Positions 52,841-64,000 of a stretch of 64,000 nucleotides of DNA are shown in pieces. The position numbers were made by a program, and so were the translations under genes. The DNA comes from Euclidia mi. Its lineage: Eukaryota; Arthropoda; Insecta; Lepidoptera; Erebidae. Within the stretch, counting starts at the first letter, position 1, and every line of letters starts with the position of its first letter. The notes under the pieces are model-generated. The model worked only from the letters and a program-made list of their open reading frames with translations, was not told where the DNA came from and searched no databases. The stretch is from assembly GCA_944739405.2 (NCBI GenBank), contig OX123199.2, positions 6,375,898-6,439,897 on the forward strand, read 5' to 3'.

Positions 52841-53704
52841 TTCAACACAAAAAATACCGAATTATAATTGTTGTAGTTGTTATAAATATACACAATGCTT
52901 TGCAATCACACGTTAGCTTGCCTTTATAACTATGTACTCATAATTTATAACTATGTACTTACTCATAAAGGCCTTGAACGATTTCCTTTACAAAGTGGTA
53001 AGTCTCTACCTTGAAATGGAAAAGCTTTATTTAATATTGTAATTATAGTTTGCATAGCGAGTCAAGCGGTCGTTAAAGCGTCAATATTATCGTATACAAT
53101 TTTAAGTAACCACGTTTTAATGTTTTCAACTATATATATTAACTAACATTTAAATCACGTCACCATTCAAACAAAACAAAAACACATACCAATCGGTCCA
53201 TTTGTTTAGGAGCTAAGATGCTCCAAACATAATAATATACAGACGTATAATTATATTAAATAGGCTTATTTTAATTTTAATACATAATTATGTTGCTTAT
53301 AATATTTATGTAATAGTTAATTTTGTTTTTAAAATAAATGACAAGTTTGCTCAGAAAAAAAATATACAGACACAAAAATACGTGAAACTTATAAAAAGCT
53401 AATTTTTGCTTTGAGGTGAAAATCCAATAATATAAAAACCTTATGTTTGCTTTGAAGTGAAAATCCAATAAATCGTTAAATTAAAATTTCGCTAGCTCTC
53501 AGTACAATTTACACCGGCGAGAGCTTACAAGAATTAATTACGCAAATTAATTTGACGTCTATAAAATTAACATGTTTCTACAACATCAGATTCATGAGAT
53601 AATTATCATATTAGCGGTAAATTAACGAGAAACCATATTAAGTAATCCAATAAAATATTAGTAGTACGAATCAGAGGATATATTACCGATATAATTATAG
53701 TGAC
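52841..53704. other. Unassigned AT-rich DNA
   Basis: A two-copy direct repeat of TTTGAGGTGAAAATCCAATAA type lies at about 53405-53475. No other feature. Confidence 0.4.
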
Positions 53705-53775
53705 GATCGATCTGTGTGGAGCACTTTGAAGTAGGCCTATGTCCTGCAGTGGACGTCTCTGGGTAATATGATCAT
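53705..53775 (+). mobile_element. SINE-H tail fragment
   Basis: GATCGATCTGTGTGGAGC and TGTCCTGCAGTGGACGTC. Confidence 0.65.
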
Positions 53776-54034
53776 GTGGGTGATATAGTTACATTATCAT
53801 AGATATAATATGCATATCAAAATTATAAACCCGATAATGTGTTAGGTTGTTTGGCTTATTTTACTTCGGAACAAAGGGATGTTAGAGTAAATGTGTATGG
53901 AAATAGTTGGGAGGCAGGAGAGTAAGCTACTTTTTACTGCGATTATCGGCTACTATGTGGACGGATCCGCCGTCGGAATCTTGTAAAAATTTAACCCTTT
54001 ATCCTTAACAGCTTTTGACAGTCCACTGCTTAAC
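53776..54034. other. Unassigned DNA
   Basis: GACAGTCCACTGCTTAA near 54016 is SINE-tail-like; otherwise nothing recognised. Confidence 0.3.
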
Positions 54035-54043
54035 TTAAGCTGG

Positions 54044-56029
54044 TTGTATGACTTAGTACTGTGCGTTAGTAAAAGGATTTGCTCTATTATAAAGATGCAT
54101 AAATCATTCAGAGCAGAACCTGATAACCTTATCTTAAAAATAACATACTCTCGTTATCGCAATTTTTGCAACTCTCTGTTACGAAAGCTTAAGATCAGCT
54201 ATGAGAAAGCAGAGTTCATAAGAAGGAAGAATGATCCTAAGGGTACCTGGTACTTAATAAAAACAATTACCCACACCAAACAAACACCACCACCACCAAG
54301 AGAGCTCCTTAAATCTGACACTAACGAACTTAAATCCGCAAACGCAGTCAATAACGTCTTCGTGAGTATTGGAAGTAATCTGGCCTCTAGAATCCAACGC
54401 AATCCCATTAATCGACCAATCAACAGTAGTTCTTCCAAAACTCCATGCCGCTCCATGGCTATTCTAGAAACTGATTATCAAGAAGTCGAGCACATTATAA
54501 TTAATTTAAAAACTAATTCAGCTGTAGGAATTGATGGCATACCTACTCACCTTTCAAAAATAACACGCAAGACTCTAATCCCCTACATCACTCACATTTG
54601 TAACCTTTCACTAACAACAGGCATCTTCCCCGACACTTTTAAAATAGCCTTGGTCCACCCAATTCACAAGGGCGGAGACAGGGACAGTGTCAATAATTAT
54701 AGGCCAATATCGGTCTTACCAGCAATGTCCAAAATCCTTGAGAAACTGCTAAATAACCGTTTGCTTACCTATCTTCGAGCTAACAACATACTATCAAAAA
54801 ACCAGTACGGTTTTAGAGCAGGTATTGCTACGGAAGATGCAGTTGTAAATTTAATTGAAACAGCAGCCAGGCAAATGGACATAAAACGTAAATGCCTTGG
54901 CATTTTCCTAGATATTTCTAAAGCCTTTGACACTGTCCCTGTCTCTCTGCTCTTATCAAAATTGGAACACATAGGTGTACGTGGTATAGAACTTGACATT
55001 TTTTCAAGTTACCTTACAAATCGGTTTCAGCACGTTAAAATAGGGGATGTGATGAGCGACAGGGCCATAATTGAGTGTGGCGTGCCCCAAAGTAGCATTT
55101 TGGGGCCAACGCTCTTCCTCGTCTTCATAAATGACCTGTGCTCACTTTCTCTCACAAATTGCTCGGTGTACACGTACGCTGACGATACCGCTTTATTAAT
55201 ACACGGGAAGGACTGGGAAGAAACAGAACATTATGCTCAATTAGCTATGGATGCGACAACGGGTTGGTTTGCCGAAAACCTACTAACATTAAATACAGAT
55301 AAAACTAAAGTTATACCCTTTTCAATAAGCGACCAAACCCAGCCAACGAAACCAATTACTATTAAAGCTCATACTTGCCCAGATTACCTAAGGAGTCCAA
55401 TTTGTACTTGCCCTTGCTTATCTTTAGCACCACATATTAGATACCTAGGCGTGCAAATCGATAAACATCTAAACTGGTATACGCACATTGATAACTTGGT
55501 ATCCAGAACTCGTAAATTAATTTACATCTTTAAAAAACTTCGCTACTCAGCTGACTCGAATACACTCATGATTGTTTACCTTTCACTCTGTCAATCATTA
55601 CTGACTTATTGTTTGCCAGCTTGGGGTGGTGCCTGTAAGACCCAATTCCTAAGACTTGAATGAGCACAACGAGCTGTGCTCAAAGTTATGCTTAGTAAAC
55701 CTTACAGATATCCGACAGAGTGGCTCTACAGGGACTGCAAAGTATTGACAGTGAGAAAATTATACATCTTGCAATGCATAATGAGGAAACACCGTATACC
55801 AATAGAAACTAATAAAAAACGTCGAGCTGATATTATTTTTCCTCCCATTAGACATTATACAACCTTCACAAAACACCAGTTCTACTACCTCAGTCAAAAA
55901 TTGTATAACAGGATAAACAAATTACTAGACATTTACAAACTTAACATTTACCAATGTAAAAATAAAGTCAAAACGTGGTTGATGGATCAAAATGACGAAA
56001 TAGAGAAACTACTTGTAATCCCATTTTAG
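54044..56029 (+). pseudogene. LINE ORF2 (reverse transcriptase), 5'-truncated, one TGA
   Basis: A single frame of 662 codons with one TGA at 55661-55663. RT landmarks by residue: NYRPISVLPAMSKILE (218-233), QYGFRAG (254-260), FLDISKAFDTV (288-298, catalytic Asp290), ECGVPQSSILGP (344-355) and YADD (378-381), then GWFAENLL and ITYLGV-like RYLGVQID. Past the stop, KVMLSKPYRYPTEWLY and further codons continue in frame to TAA. The apurinic endonuclease and the start of ORF2 are missing, so the ATG is by chance. Jockey/CR1-group LINE, perhaps Daphne-like. Codon before AQRAV is CGA in the expected sequence (inferred), so one C-to-T change explains the stop. Confidence 0.93.
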
Positions 56030-56430
56030 AAATAACAAACACTTACACACTCGCACATACATACATTCATACACGCCTATGCAAACACACAAATGCACAC
56101 CACACACACACACACAAACACATACACACACACTCTTACTCTGCTAAATACTTTACAAAGCAAGATTCAAGATATTCTAATCTTTATTTCCGACATCTGG
56201 TCACTTTAGTTGTGCAATTTCTTGTAATTATTCAAATATTATTTCTTGTAATTATTAAAATATAACGTGGAGGAACACTGACTCCCAAGTCACAGGTGAT
56301 AAACCTAGTTTGGGAGCCAGGGAACCTAATATTGTCTACATAGTTTCTTAATTATTGTCAAAGAATTTTTATTGTCATTTGTAAACGCTGTGTAACATTT
56401 ATTGTGGTAAATAAATTATTATTATTATTA
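56030..56430 (+). mobile_element. LINE 3' UTR
   Basis: Contains an (AC)n stretch (56085-56135), a GACTCCCAAGTCACAGGTG ... TTTGGGAGCC stem, and ends AATAAATT(ATT)n at about 56429. The (ATT)n end instead of poly(A) supports a CR1/Daphne-type LINE. Confidence 0.8.
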
Positions 56431-57318
56431 TACCATGCCCATACTGTTTGATGTTAAGTTTTCTGCCACTTCACAAAGATTTTATTTGCTTAAGAGCGTA
56501 TACGCCTCGAGCGGCGGCTCGAGTTTAGGTTTTTATAGTACCGCGGTCGCCCGCACACCGCGCATGCGAGACCCGGCGCACTATGACGGTATCGCGTGGA
56601 ATAATAATCTTGATCCTTCTTGCCATACATGAACAGTATTCGTTTATGTAATACGTCGATTATGATATGAAAGTATTCAAATTAATTATTTTCAATGCAC
56701 ATGCATTTAAAGGTATCAAATAACGATAGATATTACATATTTGTTTAGTAGGATGATGTTCCTCAGGATAACAACGACTATTTATAATAATTTGGCGCAG
56801 TTTTATTATATGATAGAAATAATTTATAATTGTCATCTACATAATTGTTACATTTCAAATATACATCTATTTTGTTATTAATGCATGAAAACCCACGAAT
56901 GACACTAACTACAAAACCAAAAGAGTCGGGTAAAAGAAAATACTTAATGAATTAAAAGAAAGAAAAAAATATACAATAATTATGTTGATTTATATTTACA
57001 AAATATTGTAATTATACAATACATATTCACCTAAAATTATTTCACACAGTGTGCGATGATATAAATCCCTCTTTTTATAAAATTTTACATAGATAAGGCC
57101 AATTCTCGTATTTTATATGACATTGAAATTATATTTTGAACGAAATGAGATTAGATTTTAAATTGACTCAGAATTGGTATTCTTCTAATTTAAATGTCAT
57201 TATCATCTAGAGTCCGTGTCACGAGAACATAGACATTTTGTAAACAAAGAATTTTTACTAAGTGACTTAGCGATAGTTCTGTCAAAAACAAATAATTTCA
57301 AATCAATGAGCGCAACGG
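56431..57318. other. Unassigned DNA
   Basis: A CG-rich island (GAGCGGCGGCTCGAG, ACACCGCGCATGCGAGACC) at about 56500-56600 inside AT-rich sequence; no open frame of note. Could be a foreign insert or promoter, not resolvable here. Confidence 0.35.
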
Positions 57319-57320
57319 TA

Positions 57321-57532
57321 TAGGTCGGGTTCACGAAAGATGACCACTGCGCAGAAATCATTTTTTAGGTCTCCGTGGAGGTGCGGGGTGAGGCGCGGGT
57401 GGAATGCCAATGGTGTGGCTCCGTTCTTGACGCATTCCCTAAATGCGTCAAGAATGGAGCCACGCCATTGGTGCACGAATGTACATATGCGCGACGGCCG
57501 CCATTTCTGGTCAACTTTCGTGAACCGACCTA
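57321..57532. mobile_element. TA-flanked hairpin MITE
   Basis: Ends TAGGTCGGGTTCACGAAAG and, reversed, TAGGTCGGTTCACGAAAG; flanked by TA at 57319-57320 and 57533-57534, as for Tc1/mariner-type MITEs. Its centre holds a second inverted repeat of about 30 bp (GTGGCTCCGTTCTTGACGC ...) with a short loop. The 94-codon frame across it is not a gene. Confidence 0.85.
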
Positions 57533-58435
57533 TACATAGATACGTGTCATTGGAAACTAATATGTCAATGGATCGGGTTTTTATCGATATTATGCGCTGT
57601 CAACCGGATCTTTTAATATTTTGAGGTACTGACGCCTAGAGTGTCAAATTCTTGGGCTTAACATCTTTTTATCAGAGGATAAAATTAAATTTTTAGTTAT
57701 CAGGAAAGGGTTGGTGTTAAGTTAAATACAAGTTTATAGGATTGCAACGCTCTTCTCGCTGCCGGCATCTCGAAAAAGCGCGTGCAGAATATCAGATGGC
57801 AGAAAATTATTTATACCTAAAAAGAAATTGCGTTTTCAGACTACCGTAACGTTTAATGGTTTTTGTTTAAGTTCATTCTGACGACACATTCTTCATTCAC
57901 AGACAACGTAAAATCTCTATGCCTAGAAATGTTTATGCAATGTATTAGCTAGTTATCTGTTATATTATTCATTGTTGGTCAATAATTTAATATTTTAGAA
58001 TAGATATGCTACTTTGAGCAATATTATTTATTGCGTAGTGATTTTTTAAAAATCGTGTCAATAATAAAGTAACATGTATGTACCTACTCTATAATTAACA
58101 TACATGGTACTCTATTTTTCATTAATTTACAGATTATTACGTGTAAAACAACAAAAATATCGGCCAATTTATGAACATTCGACCACTAAAACACAAAATC
58201 AAATATTTTTATTTCAGTAAAATTTAACAATATAAATTTAAAAACATAGTGGCATAGTTAGGCATTGAAAAAAAAAAGACTGTTCAAAAGCATAAAATCT
58301 AAAACGCCACTGTTCGAAAAAAGGTTGTGAAGCTCTGAATGTTTGTTTACAAAAAGTCTATCTTCTCGTGGCACCTACTATAATTTGACTTCTATTGTTC
58401 TCACTGACGTTGACACATTGTTTAATTAACAACAG
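57533..58435. other. Unassigned AT-rich DNA
   Basis: No feature recognised over 900 bp. Confidence 0.4.
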
Positions 58436-58535
58436 GCAGCGATAGCCTACTGGAGATACCAACGGACTGCCTGTAGAAGGTATCGAAGAAGGGTTCGAAT
58501 CCACGGTATGCTAGAACGATGATGATGACATTGTT
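58436..58535 (+). mobile_element. SINE-G/F, short
   Basis: Head GGCAGCGATAGCCTACTGG and box B GGGTTCGAATCC directly followed by AACGATGATGATGA; the body is deleted. Confidence 0.75.
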
Positions 58536-60062
58536 CAATTAACGATCTAGACACGATAACATTCCAATATCAGTTTATTTAGGAGAATACCATTTGTGAC
58601 ATGAGTATGACACTGACATTAGATCGAAACTGCATTTTGAACAAATATAGTTAGAAGAATTGAGTCAAAATAAACTGTTAACTGGTGCAGAATAAGACTG
58701 CACAGTAGGTAGGTGGGCTTGTGTGTGTTAGGTACCTGCAATGCGAGCTCGTGGGGATCAGCTGAGCTGCGGCGGTTTGTAAGATAATATTCGATTCAAG
58801 TGTGCTTTTAATTGCATTGCATAGTACGTTTTAGGTAAATACCTATTACATTGGTATCATGCTAACGACGGCGCGTCCTAGCTTAAAAATAACCATAATT
58901 TTGCCCCCATTAAGAACCTCATACATGGGCTCTGTAAATTCATCGGTCGGTCACCCATCCATACTATGACCGTGATGTCAATTACTTTACCTTAACTTAT
59001 GTAGTTTGTACGAAAATAAACCTGCGATAAAGGCTTTGCAAGCCAATCCCATGGTCACCCATCAAAGATCAAATGCGTCTAACTACTGTACCTGTTTATA
59101 CTGTATATTGCCACTTGATTTTTGCAGCAAGGTATTATATCTAACGGTCCGTTTCTGTAAGTCTCGCCCAGCCCCTAGTTGACCGCGCTACTATACTAAC
59201 CAGTAACCACTACACTCCAGATGTCTCGACTAACACACTAGTTTAATACGTAATACATAAATAAAGTTAAGTACATCAACTTTTCATATTTATAAAAAAA
59301 AATACGTTGAGAAAAAAATAAGGATCAAGAAGCTTTAGCCGCGCTATAAACGTTTTGGAATGCAATATTTACGTAAAATGGCGGACGCGGACGCGAGCGA
59401 CAGGTCCGTCCTCTGAGAGCGCTCAGCGCTGAATGGCGGACATAGCATCGCGCTTCGAGTTTTATAGGTCTTTTTAAAAAAATCATATTAATTACAAACG
59501 AAAAGTTTAGATTCCAATTTTTTTATATGACTTAAAATGAATCTTAAGGTTTGTTAATATGTATATATCTTTTTAATAATCACAGTAGTTTTTTAGATAT
59601 AAATGCAAATTTGCGGGCTAAAATTAAGCAAAATGCACTGTTTTGTTCTCCGATTTTCTTGAAAATTATGAATAAAAGTACAATTTCTTTTTTAGGGACT
59701 CGCTTGTATAGCTTTTGATCGTACAGTTTACATTTACAGAATTATAGAACGATAAGTTTTCATAGCACTAGCGACCACTAATGCTGGCCTAAACTACAGA
59801 AATTATGAAAATGACTTTTTTAAATTCATCCGTTTTAAAATATTTACTAAAGTAACCCATATATTTTTCTCCAACACTCTCTTGATAAAGAACTGAACTT
59901 TCATATTTTCTATATCTTTTCCATTAATTGTCATTTATCCGTAACGTAATAGAACAATAAAAACCCGCAAAATCGCCTCCGACGGATTAAACGCTCTTAA
60001 ATTATTTTCATTCACTGGTTAGGACACCAACATGGCATGGCAGTGAAATTTTGTATTCTGAA
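58536..60062. other. Largely unassigned; faint 5S-like and CG-rich patches
   Basis: CGGTCACCCATCCATACTATG (58950) and GGTCACCCATCAAAGATC (59052) resemble reversed 5S-type SINE pieces. At 59340-59460 a CG-rich patch (GGCGGACGCGGACGCGAGC; GGCGGACATAGCATCGCGC) stands out. No open frame. Confidence 0.35.
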
Positions 60063-60190
60063 TCTTTCACAACACAGATATAAATAAATAAATAAATAAT
60101 ATTGTACCACATACACACGTCACCGTCGAGTCCCAAGCTAAGCAGAGCTTGTGTTATGGGTACAAGGGATAAACAAACATATACTTTTTT
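60063..60190 (-). mobile_element. SINE-E tail fragment
   Basis: Reverse of the tail at 42890: CCCAAGCTAAGCAGAGCTTG and ACAAGGGATAAACA. Confidence 0.7.
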
Positions 60191-60310
60191 TTTGTAAATA
60201 CATACTTAGTATACATATTATACAGATAATAAATACTCTTAAACAACTCACACATAGCTATCTGATGCCAAACTAGGCAGACCTTGGGAACCCGTCTACT
60301 GATTGACATA

Positions 60311-60715
60311 CATACATACATACATACATATCGTCACGCCTTTTATCCCCGAAGGGGTAGGCAGAGGTGTATTGCTACACCCACTTTTCGCCAGATATAC
60401 TTTAGTCCCACGTAATAAGGGGCGAGCCTATTGCCGTACCGGGCACATTTCCAGACTCCGTGCTGCTACTGAGAATTTCGTGAAAAACCCAATAACACTG
60501 CCCGACCCAGGAATCGAACCCGAGACCTCCCGATCCCACGCGCACATTTATGCCGCGAGACCAACGAGGCAGTCGTATAGGGTTTGATGTCAAGTTTTCC
60601 GTCTCTACGCAAAGATGGTATTTGCATCGTGTTATCTCTTAGTCGCCTCTTACGACACCCACGGGAAGATAGGGGGTGGTGACACTTGTATTCTATGCCG
60701 TCAACCACACGGCAA
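60311..60715 (-). mobile_element. SINE-D chimera, full length
   Basis: Minus-strand copy very like 40996-41396. Target duplication ATTGACATA at 60302-60310 and 60716-60724. Confidence 0.95.
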
Positions 60716-60724
60716 ATTGACATA

Positions 60725-61090
60725 TTTATTGGTAAATTTAAGTAATATGTAAATTTCCCCTTAAAATGACACCGAAAACAAAAAATGGAAGTGGATTATT
60801 TAAAATCTTTTAAATATTAATTTATTAACCACAGTGAAATTAATAGAGCAAAATTAAAAATGTATTTCCCAAACATGATAGGGTGTCAAACCAATAAACT
60901 ATCTTGCAATGGCTGTCAAAACGTAGAAAGTATTGAATGTGTGCGGCAGTCGTTTCTGGGTTAGTGAAATCAATTAGTCGTGTGACAGTTCTGAGTGTTA
61001 TCGAGACCGAGCCAAAAATAGTGTTTAGTCGATTCCTTATTTAAAAAATGAGGTATATTGACTTTTGAATTAAGGCCTAGCTGTGACTAA
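60725..61090. other. Unassigned AT-rich DNA
   Basis: No feature recognised. Confidence 0.3.
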
Positions 61091-61094
61091 ATTA

Positions 61095-61215
61095 ACTTGT
61101 CTGCACAGATGACGTAGTGTTTTAAGCGGATGCCTTGCCGTTCAACACCGTGCCATAGGTTAGATTCCCACACGAGACAACACTTTGTGTGATCCAAAAG
61201 TTGTTGCTTCCTGTC
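61095..61215 (+). mobile_element. SINE-A, partial
   Basis: GATGACGTAGTGTTTTAAGC, box B-like GGTTAGATTCCC, then ACACTTTGTGTGATCC. Confidence 0.7.
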
Positions 61216-61429
61216 TAAAAGACGTCATTGCCCGACTTGTGAGAGCTAGTTAAGTCCACTTGAAACAAGATTGATTGCTAGAGCGGATGACTACTTTCAA
61301 ACAAAATTAAAGAAAATTAAAACTCCTTTAATTCAAGCTTAAAACCAGTATTCCAATGTGAAGTTTCTCATGTGATATGTACCTATAAATATATTGCAAT
61401 AACAGAAAAAAATGCACTTCCTTATTAGA

Positions 61430-61640
61430 AGTCCCGGTGGCGGTGGGAGTTAAACGACTGCAACGCCGAACATTGCGGGTTCGATTCTCCCTCAAAGCAA
61501 ACATACAAAAGTATATAATTACGTTGCTTATCAATTCTATAGTACCCACCGTACAACTTGTGCTTCATTTGGGACTGTGTGTTGTGATTATGCATTACAA
61601 TATAAAATGTTATTCAGCTATATGATTTTATAAATATGCG
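61430..61640 (+). mobile_element. SINE-E, partial
   Basis: GGTGGCGGTGGGAGTTAAACG, box B GGGTTCGATTCTCC; the tail TGTGTTGTGATTATG is weak. Confidence 0.65.
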
Positions 61641-61841
61641 TATATAGTTAGGTTAGAAGTAAGTGTAATTAAAAAATAAAATTAGTTAATATTGTGCAAA
61701 CCTCTTACGGGGTTATGGTTATTATAGACATCTTTAGAACTTTACCGACAAAAAACAGCTGTTCCATTCATTATTGAACTTTAAAACAACGACTACATGT
61801 ACTGAACTAAGAATATTGTTCTATAGGTACGTCTCAAAAAT

Positions 61842-62108
61842 TATTGTTTTATTATTTTTTTATAGACTCACGCCTGTATCCCCGACGGGGTAGGCAGAGG
61901 TGTAATATTACACCCACTTTTCGCCTGATTTATTTTAGTCCCACGTAATAGGGGGCGAGCCTACTGCCGGACCGAGCACATTACCAGACTCCGTGCTGTT
62001 ACTGAGAATTTCCTAACGTAAAAACCCAATAACACTTTGCCTGACCCGGGGATCGAACCCGAGACCTCCCAATCCCACGCGCACATTTATGCCGCGAGAC
62101 CAACAAGG
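61842..62108 (-). mobile_element. SINE-B body with a SINE-D head
   Basis: The tail is SINE-B type (reverse of GGGGATACAGGCGTGAGTC) but the head is SINE-D type (reverse of GCCTTGTTGGTCTCGCGGC). Exact 12-bp target duplication CGTCTCAAAAAT at 61830-61841 and 62109-62120. Confidence 0.92.
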
Positions 62109-62204
62109 CGTCTCAAAAATGTAATAAAATACTTATGTTTAAATTGAATAGCTTGAGGTACAAGGCTCATCAGATAGTATGCCGACATCGTTTTGGCATA
62201 TATA

Positions 62205-62365
62205 TTTTAGACTAACGGCGTGGTAGTATAAGCGGCCGCCTCACTTGTTGACACAGCTTCGAGTATTAATGGGTTCGATTCCTGCATATGACAAAACTTT
62301 GAGTGATCCATAAATTGTTATAATTATCGATTCTGGGTGTTTCATGTGCAATATAAGATTGCACT
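62205..62365 (+). mobile_element. SINE-A, partial
   Basis: GGCGTGGTAGTATAAGCGGC, box B GGGTTCGATTCC, AACTTTGAGTGATCC. Confidence 0.75.
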
Positions 62366-62384
62366 CAGGTGTTTAACTTAGCGG

Positions 62385-62935
62385 AAACGGAACCCGCGAC
62401 CGTCAGCCAGATTCGCCATGTCTGTCTGCCTGTCCCTCTGTATGTTATTGTCACTTTAGTCCAAAGCTTTTGAGACTGGTAGACTTACATCTATTTAGAT
62501 GTATTCTGTGAAACGCTTTACGATGAGTATATAAAAAACAATTTAGGGAGGCTGTTCCACTCAAGGCACTGAATTTAAAAAGTCATCCATTATATACATT
62601 TGGGGTACCTACGTAGAGCCATTTTTCTAAGTCACTGGATTGAAAGATATACGCTTCCAAAGGGGTAAAAAGTGTGTTTCTCCCTCCTATCTAACTTTAA
62701 AGTAAAATAGAGGAAGAACTAAAAATATATATATATGCTGTATATCGTAATGAAAACCAACAAATACAATAATTTCAAATATAATTTTGTCGTTTATACA
62801 AACAACATGAAAAACAAAGCTATTTTTGCTAGCATAAAAGTGATAGTGATGTTTACTTAGGTTAAGATAATAGGTATGTTAAGTGTATATCTTTACTACG
62901 AACCTCTTCATTAGCGAGCGCGAATCTTACTTGAC
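62385..62935. mobile_element. TTCCGTAGTC-family MITE, diverged
   Basis: Keeps the family's internal blocks: GTCTGTCTGCCTGTCC, TGTGAAACGCTTTACGA, GAAAGATATACGCTTCC and the right-end ACTACGAACCTCTTCAT. Confidence 0.7.
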
Positions 62936-63009
62936 ATAATTATTTTTTACTCTAATCCTAATGATACCACTAACACATTAGATTCTTAGCTCAACAACCT
63001 AACTGTCAC

Positions 63010-63215
63010 CTCTCTTTCTTTCTTTTTAAAAGACAACTTCCTTATTAGGAATGAATTCTAGATCTCGAGCGACTATACTTTCATTTAACCAACAGTTACA
63101 ATGAACGCCAAGACTCTGTAAAATAAATTAATAAATAACACAAAATTTTGTTCACAACACACAGCGCAGTGCTAAACGCCGAGGAAACCGCTTATACCAC
63201 TACACCACCCAGGCT
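63010..63215 (-). mobile_element. SINE-A, diverged
   Basis: Reverse: ACTTCCTTATTAGGAATG, CAATGAACGCCAAGACTC, CGCTTATACCACTACACC. Confidence 0.7.
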
Positions 63216-63269
63216 AATTAAAATCTATTTATAGACCTTTTGTTCGAAGGCATAGAAAAAATTACATTG

Positions 63270-63528
63270 TTTATAGACTCACGCCTGTATCCCCGAAGGG
63301 GTTGGCAGAGGTGTAATATTACACCCACATTTCGCCATGAATTTTTAGGTCCCACGTAATAGGGAGCGAGCCTTTTGCCGTACCGGGCACATTACCAGAC
63401 TCCGTGCTGCTACTGAGAATTTCGTAACGGAAAAACCCAATAACACTTTTCCCGACCCGGCAATCGAAACCGAGACCTCCCAATGCCACGCGCACATTTA
63501 TGCCGCGAGACCAACGAGGCAATCAAAG
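63270..63528 (-). mobile_element. SINE-B body with a SINE-D head
   Basis: Same head/body combination as 61842-62108. Target duplication AAAATTACATTG at 63258-63269 and 63529-63540. Confidence 0.92.
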
Positions 63529-63540
63529 AAAATTACATTG

Positions 63541-64000
63541 ATTTAATTATAATCACATTATTTTAATAAGCACTGAATATTTAAATAAATAAAAACATAA
63601 TTATCTAAAGTCAAACATTCGCAAAAGTAATACAGTTATAATAACTTTCCCCCCTTTTGAATGCCTATACAAAACCGTCATGCAATAATAACTTTGATAA
63701 TGTAAATGTTTTTATTTGGCAGACACTTATTATACTTTTGTATGAGCAACAAGCAGAAAAGCTCCCGAGGGCATCCGTTTACCAACAACGGACACGTAAC
63801 ATTAACAAATTGCTTGACATTGGATTTCCTTACCACAATGTTACAATTCAGAAATAAATTTACCATTTTATTCAAGTCAAGTTACCATACGCTAGAGTAA
63901 TCTCATTTCCAAATCAAAATGTTTCCTTTTACGAGTGAAGTCTCGTTACTACGGGAACACCAATACGATTGCGTCCAGTCGACCGCAACCACTTGTAAAA
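63541..64000. other. Unassigned AT-rich DNA
   Basis: Three overlapping short frames at 63657-63900 show no domain and low complexity; not called as genes. Confidence 0.35.

Overview
The window looks like a stretch of lepidopteran (moth or butterfly) nuclear genome. It is AT-rich, holds no recognisable host gene, and consists almost entirely of transposable elements and their debris. Evidence for Lepidoptera: tRNA-headed SINE families with the tails TACCCCTTCGGGGATA and (GATGAT)n; Helitron 3' ends of the types GCCGCGGGCAAAAGCTAG and GGGTCAGCTAG; a piggyBac relic whose C-terminus is close to the Trichoplusia ni type; and a mariner fragment. Nothing suggests a prokaryote or an organelle.

Layout. 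1-2.4 kb: a tandem duplication with a perfect hairpin at its junction, then Helitron and SINE scraps. 2.4-10 kb: Helitrons on the minus strand, including one (2859-4468) filled by a nine-unit tandem array and one (4844-6269) with a helicase remnant, inserted exactly at the end of another. 10-20 kb: SINEs, a large inverted repeat with a SINE in its loop (12016-13420), a second Helitron/MITE composite and a mariner fragment. 20-27 kb: a decayed LINE 3' end, a MITE pair, short Helitron-like elements and a 370-bp MITE. 27.3-31.2 kb and 43.2-47.0 kb: two closely related non-autonomous Helitrons carrying decayed Pif1-type helicase and the same two SINE insertions. 31.7-33 kb: a GC-rich retro-insert with a 13-bp target duplication and a doubly folded SINE. 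33-38 kb: a nest in which a TIR transposon (34290-37010) holds a LINE tail, a deleted piggyBac and two SINEs; it is followed by an OTU protease relic ending in a Helitron-like terminus. 39-53 kb: SINEs, including chimeric SINE-D copies and a SINE with a 5S rRNA-like segment, and a candidate solo LTR. 54.0-56.4 kb: a 5'-truncated LINE whose reverse transcriptase frame is broken by one TGA. 56.4-64 kb: a hairpin MITE and more SINEs, with otherwise unassigned DNA.

Themes. (1) Short-loop, near-perfect palindromes recur at 1.1, 13.9, 17.9, 20.0, 21.9, 30.3 and 32.8 kb. In two cases an unfolded copy elsewhere in the window shows the earlier state and points to template-switch inversion. (2) SINE families B, C and D share one body and tail under different tRNA-like heads, so they look modular. 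(3) Helitrons carry SINEs and MITEs as passengers, which allows relative dating of insertions. SINE names A-I are local labels used only here. All family calls are from reading; no search was run.
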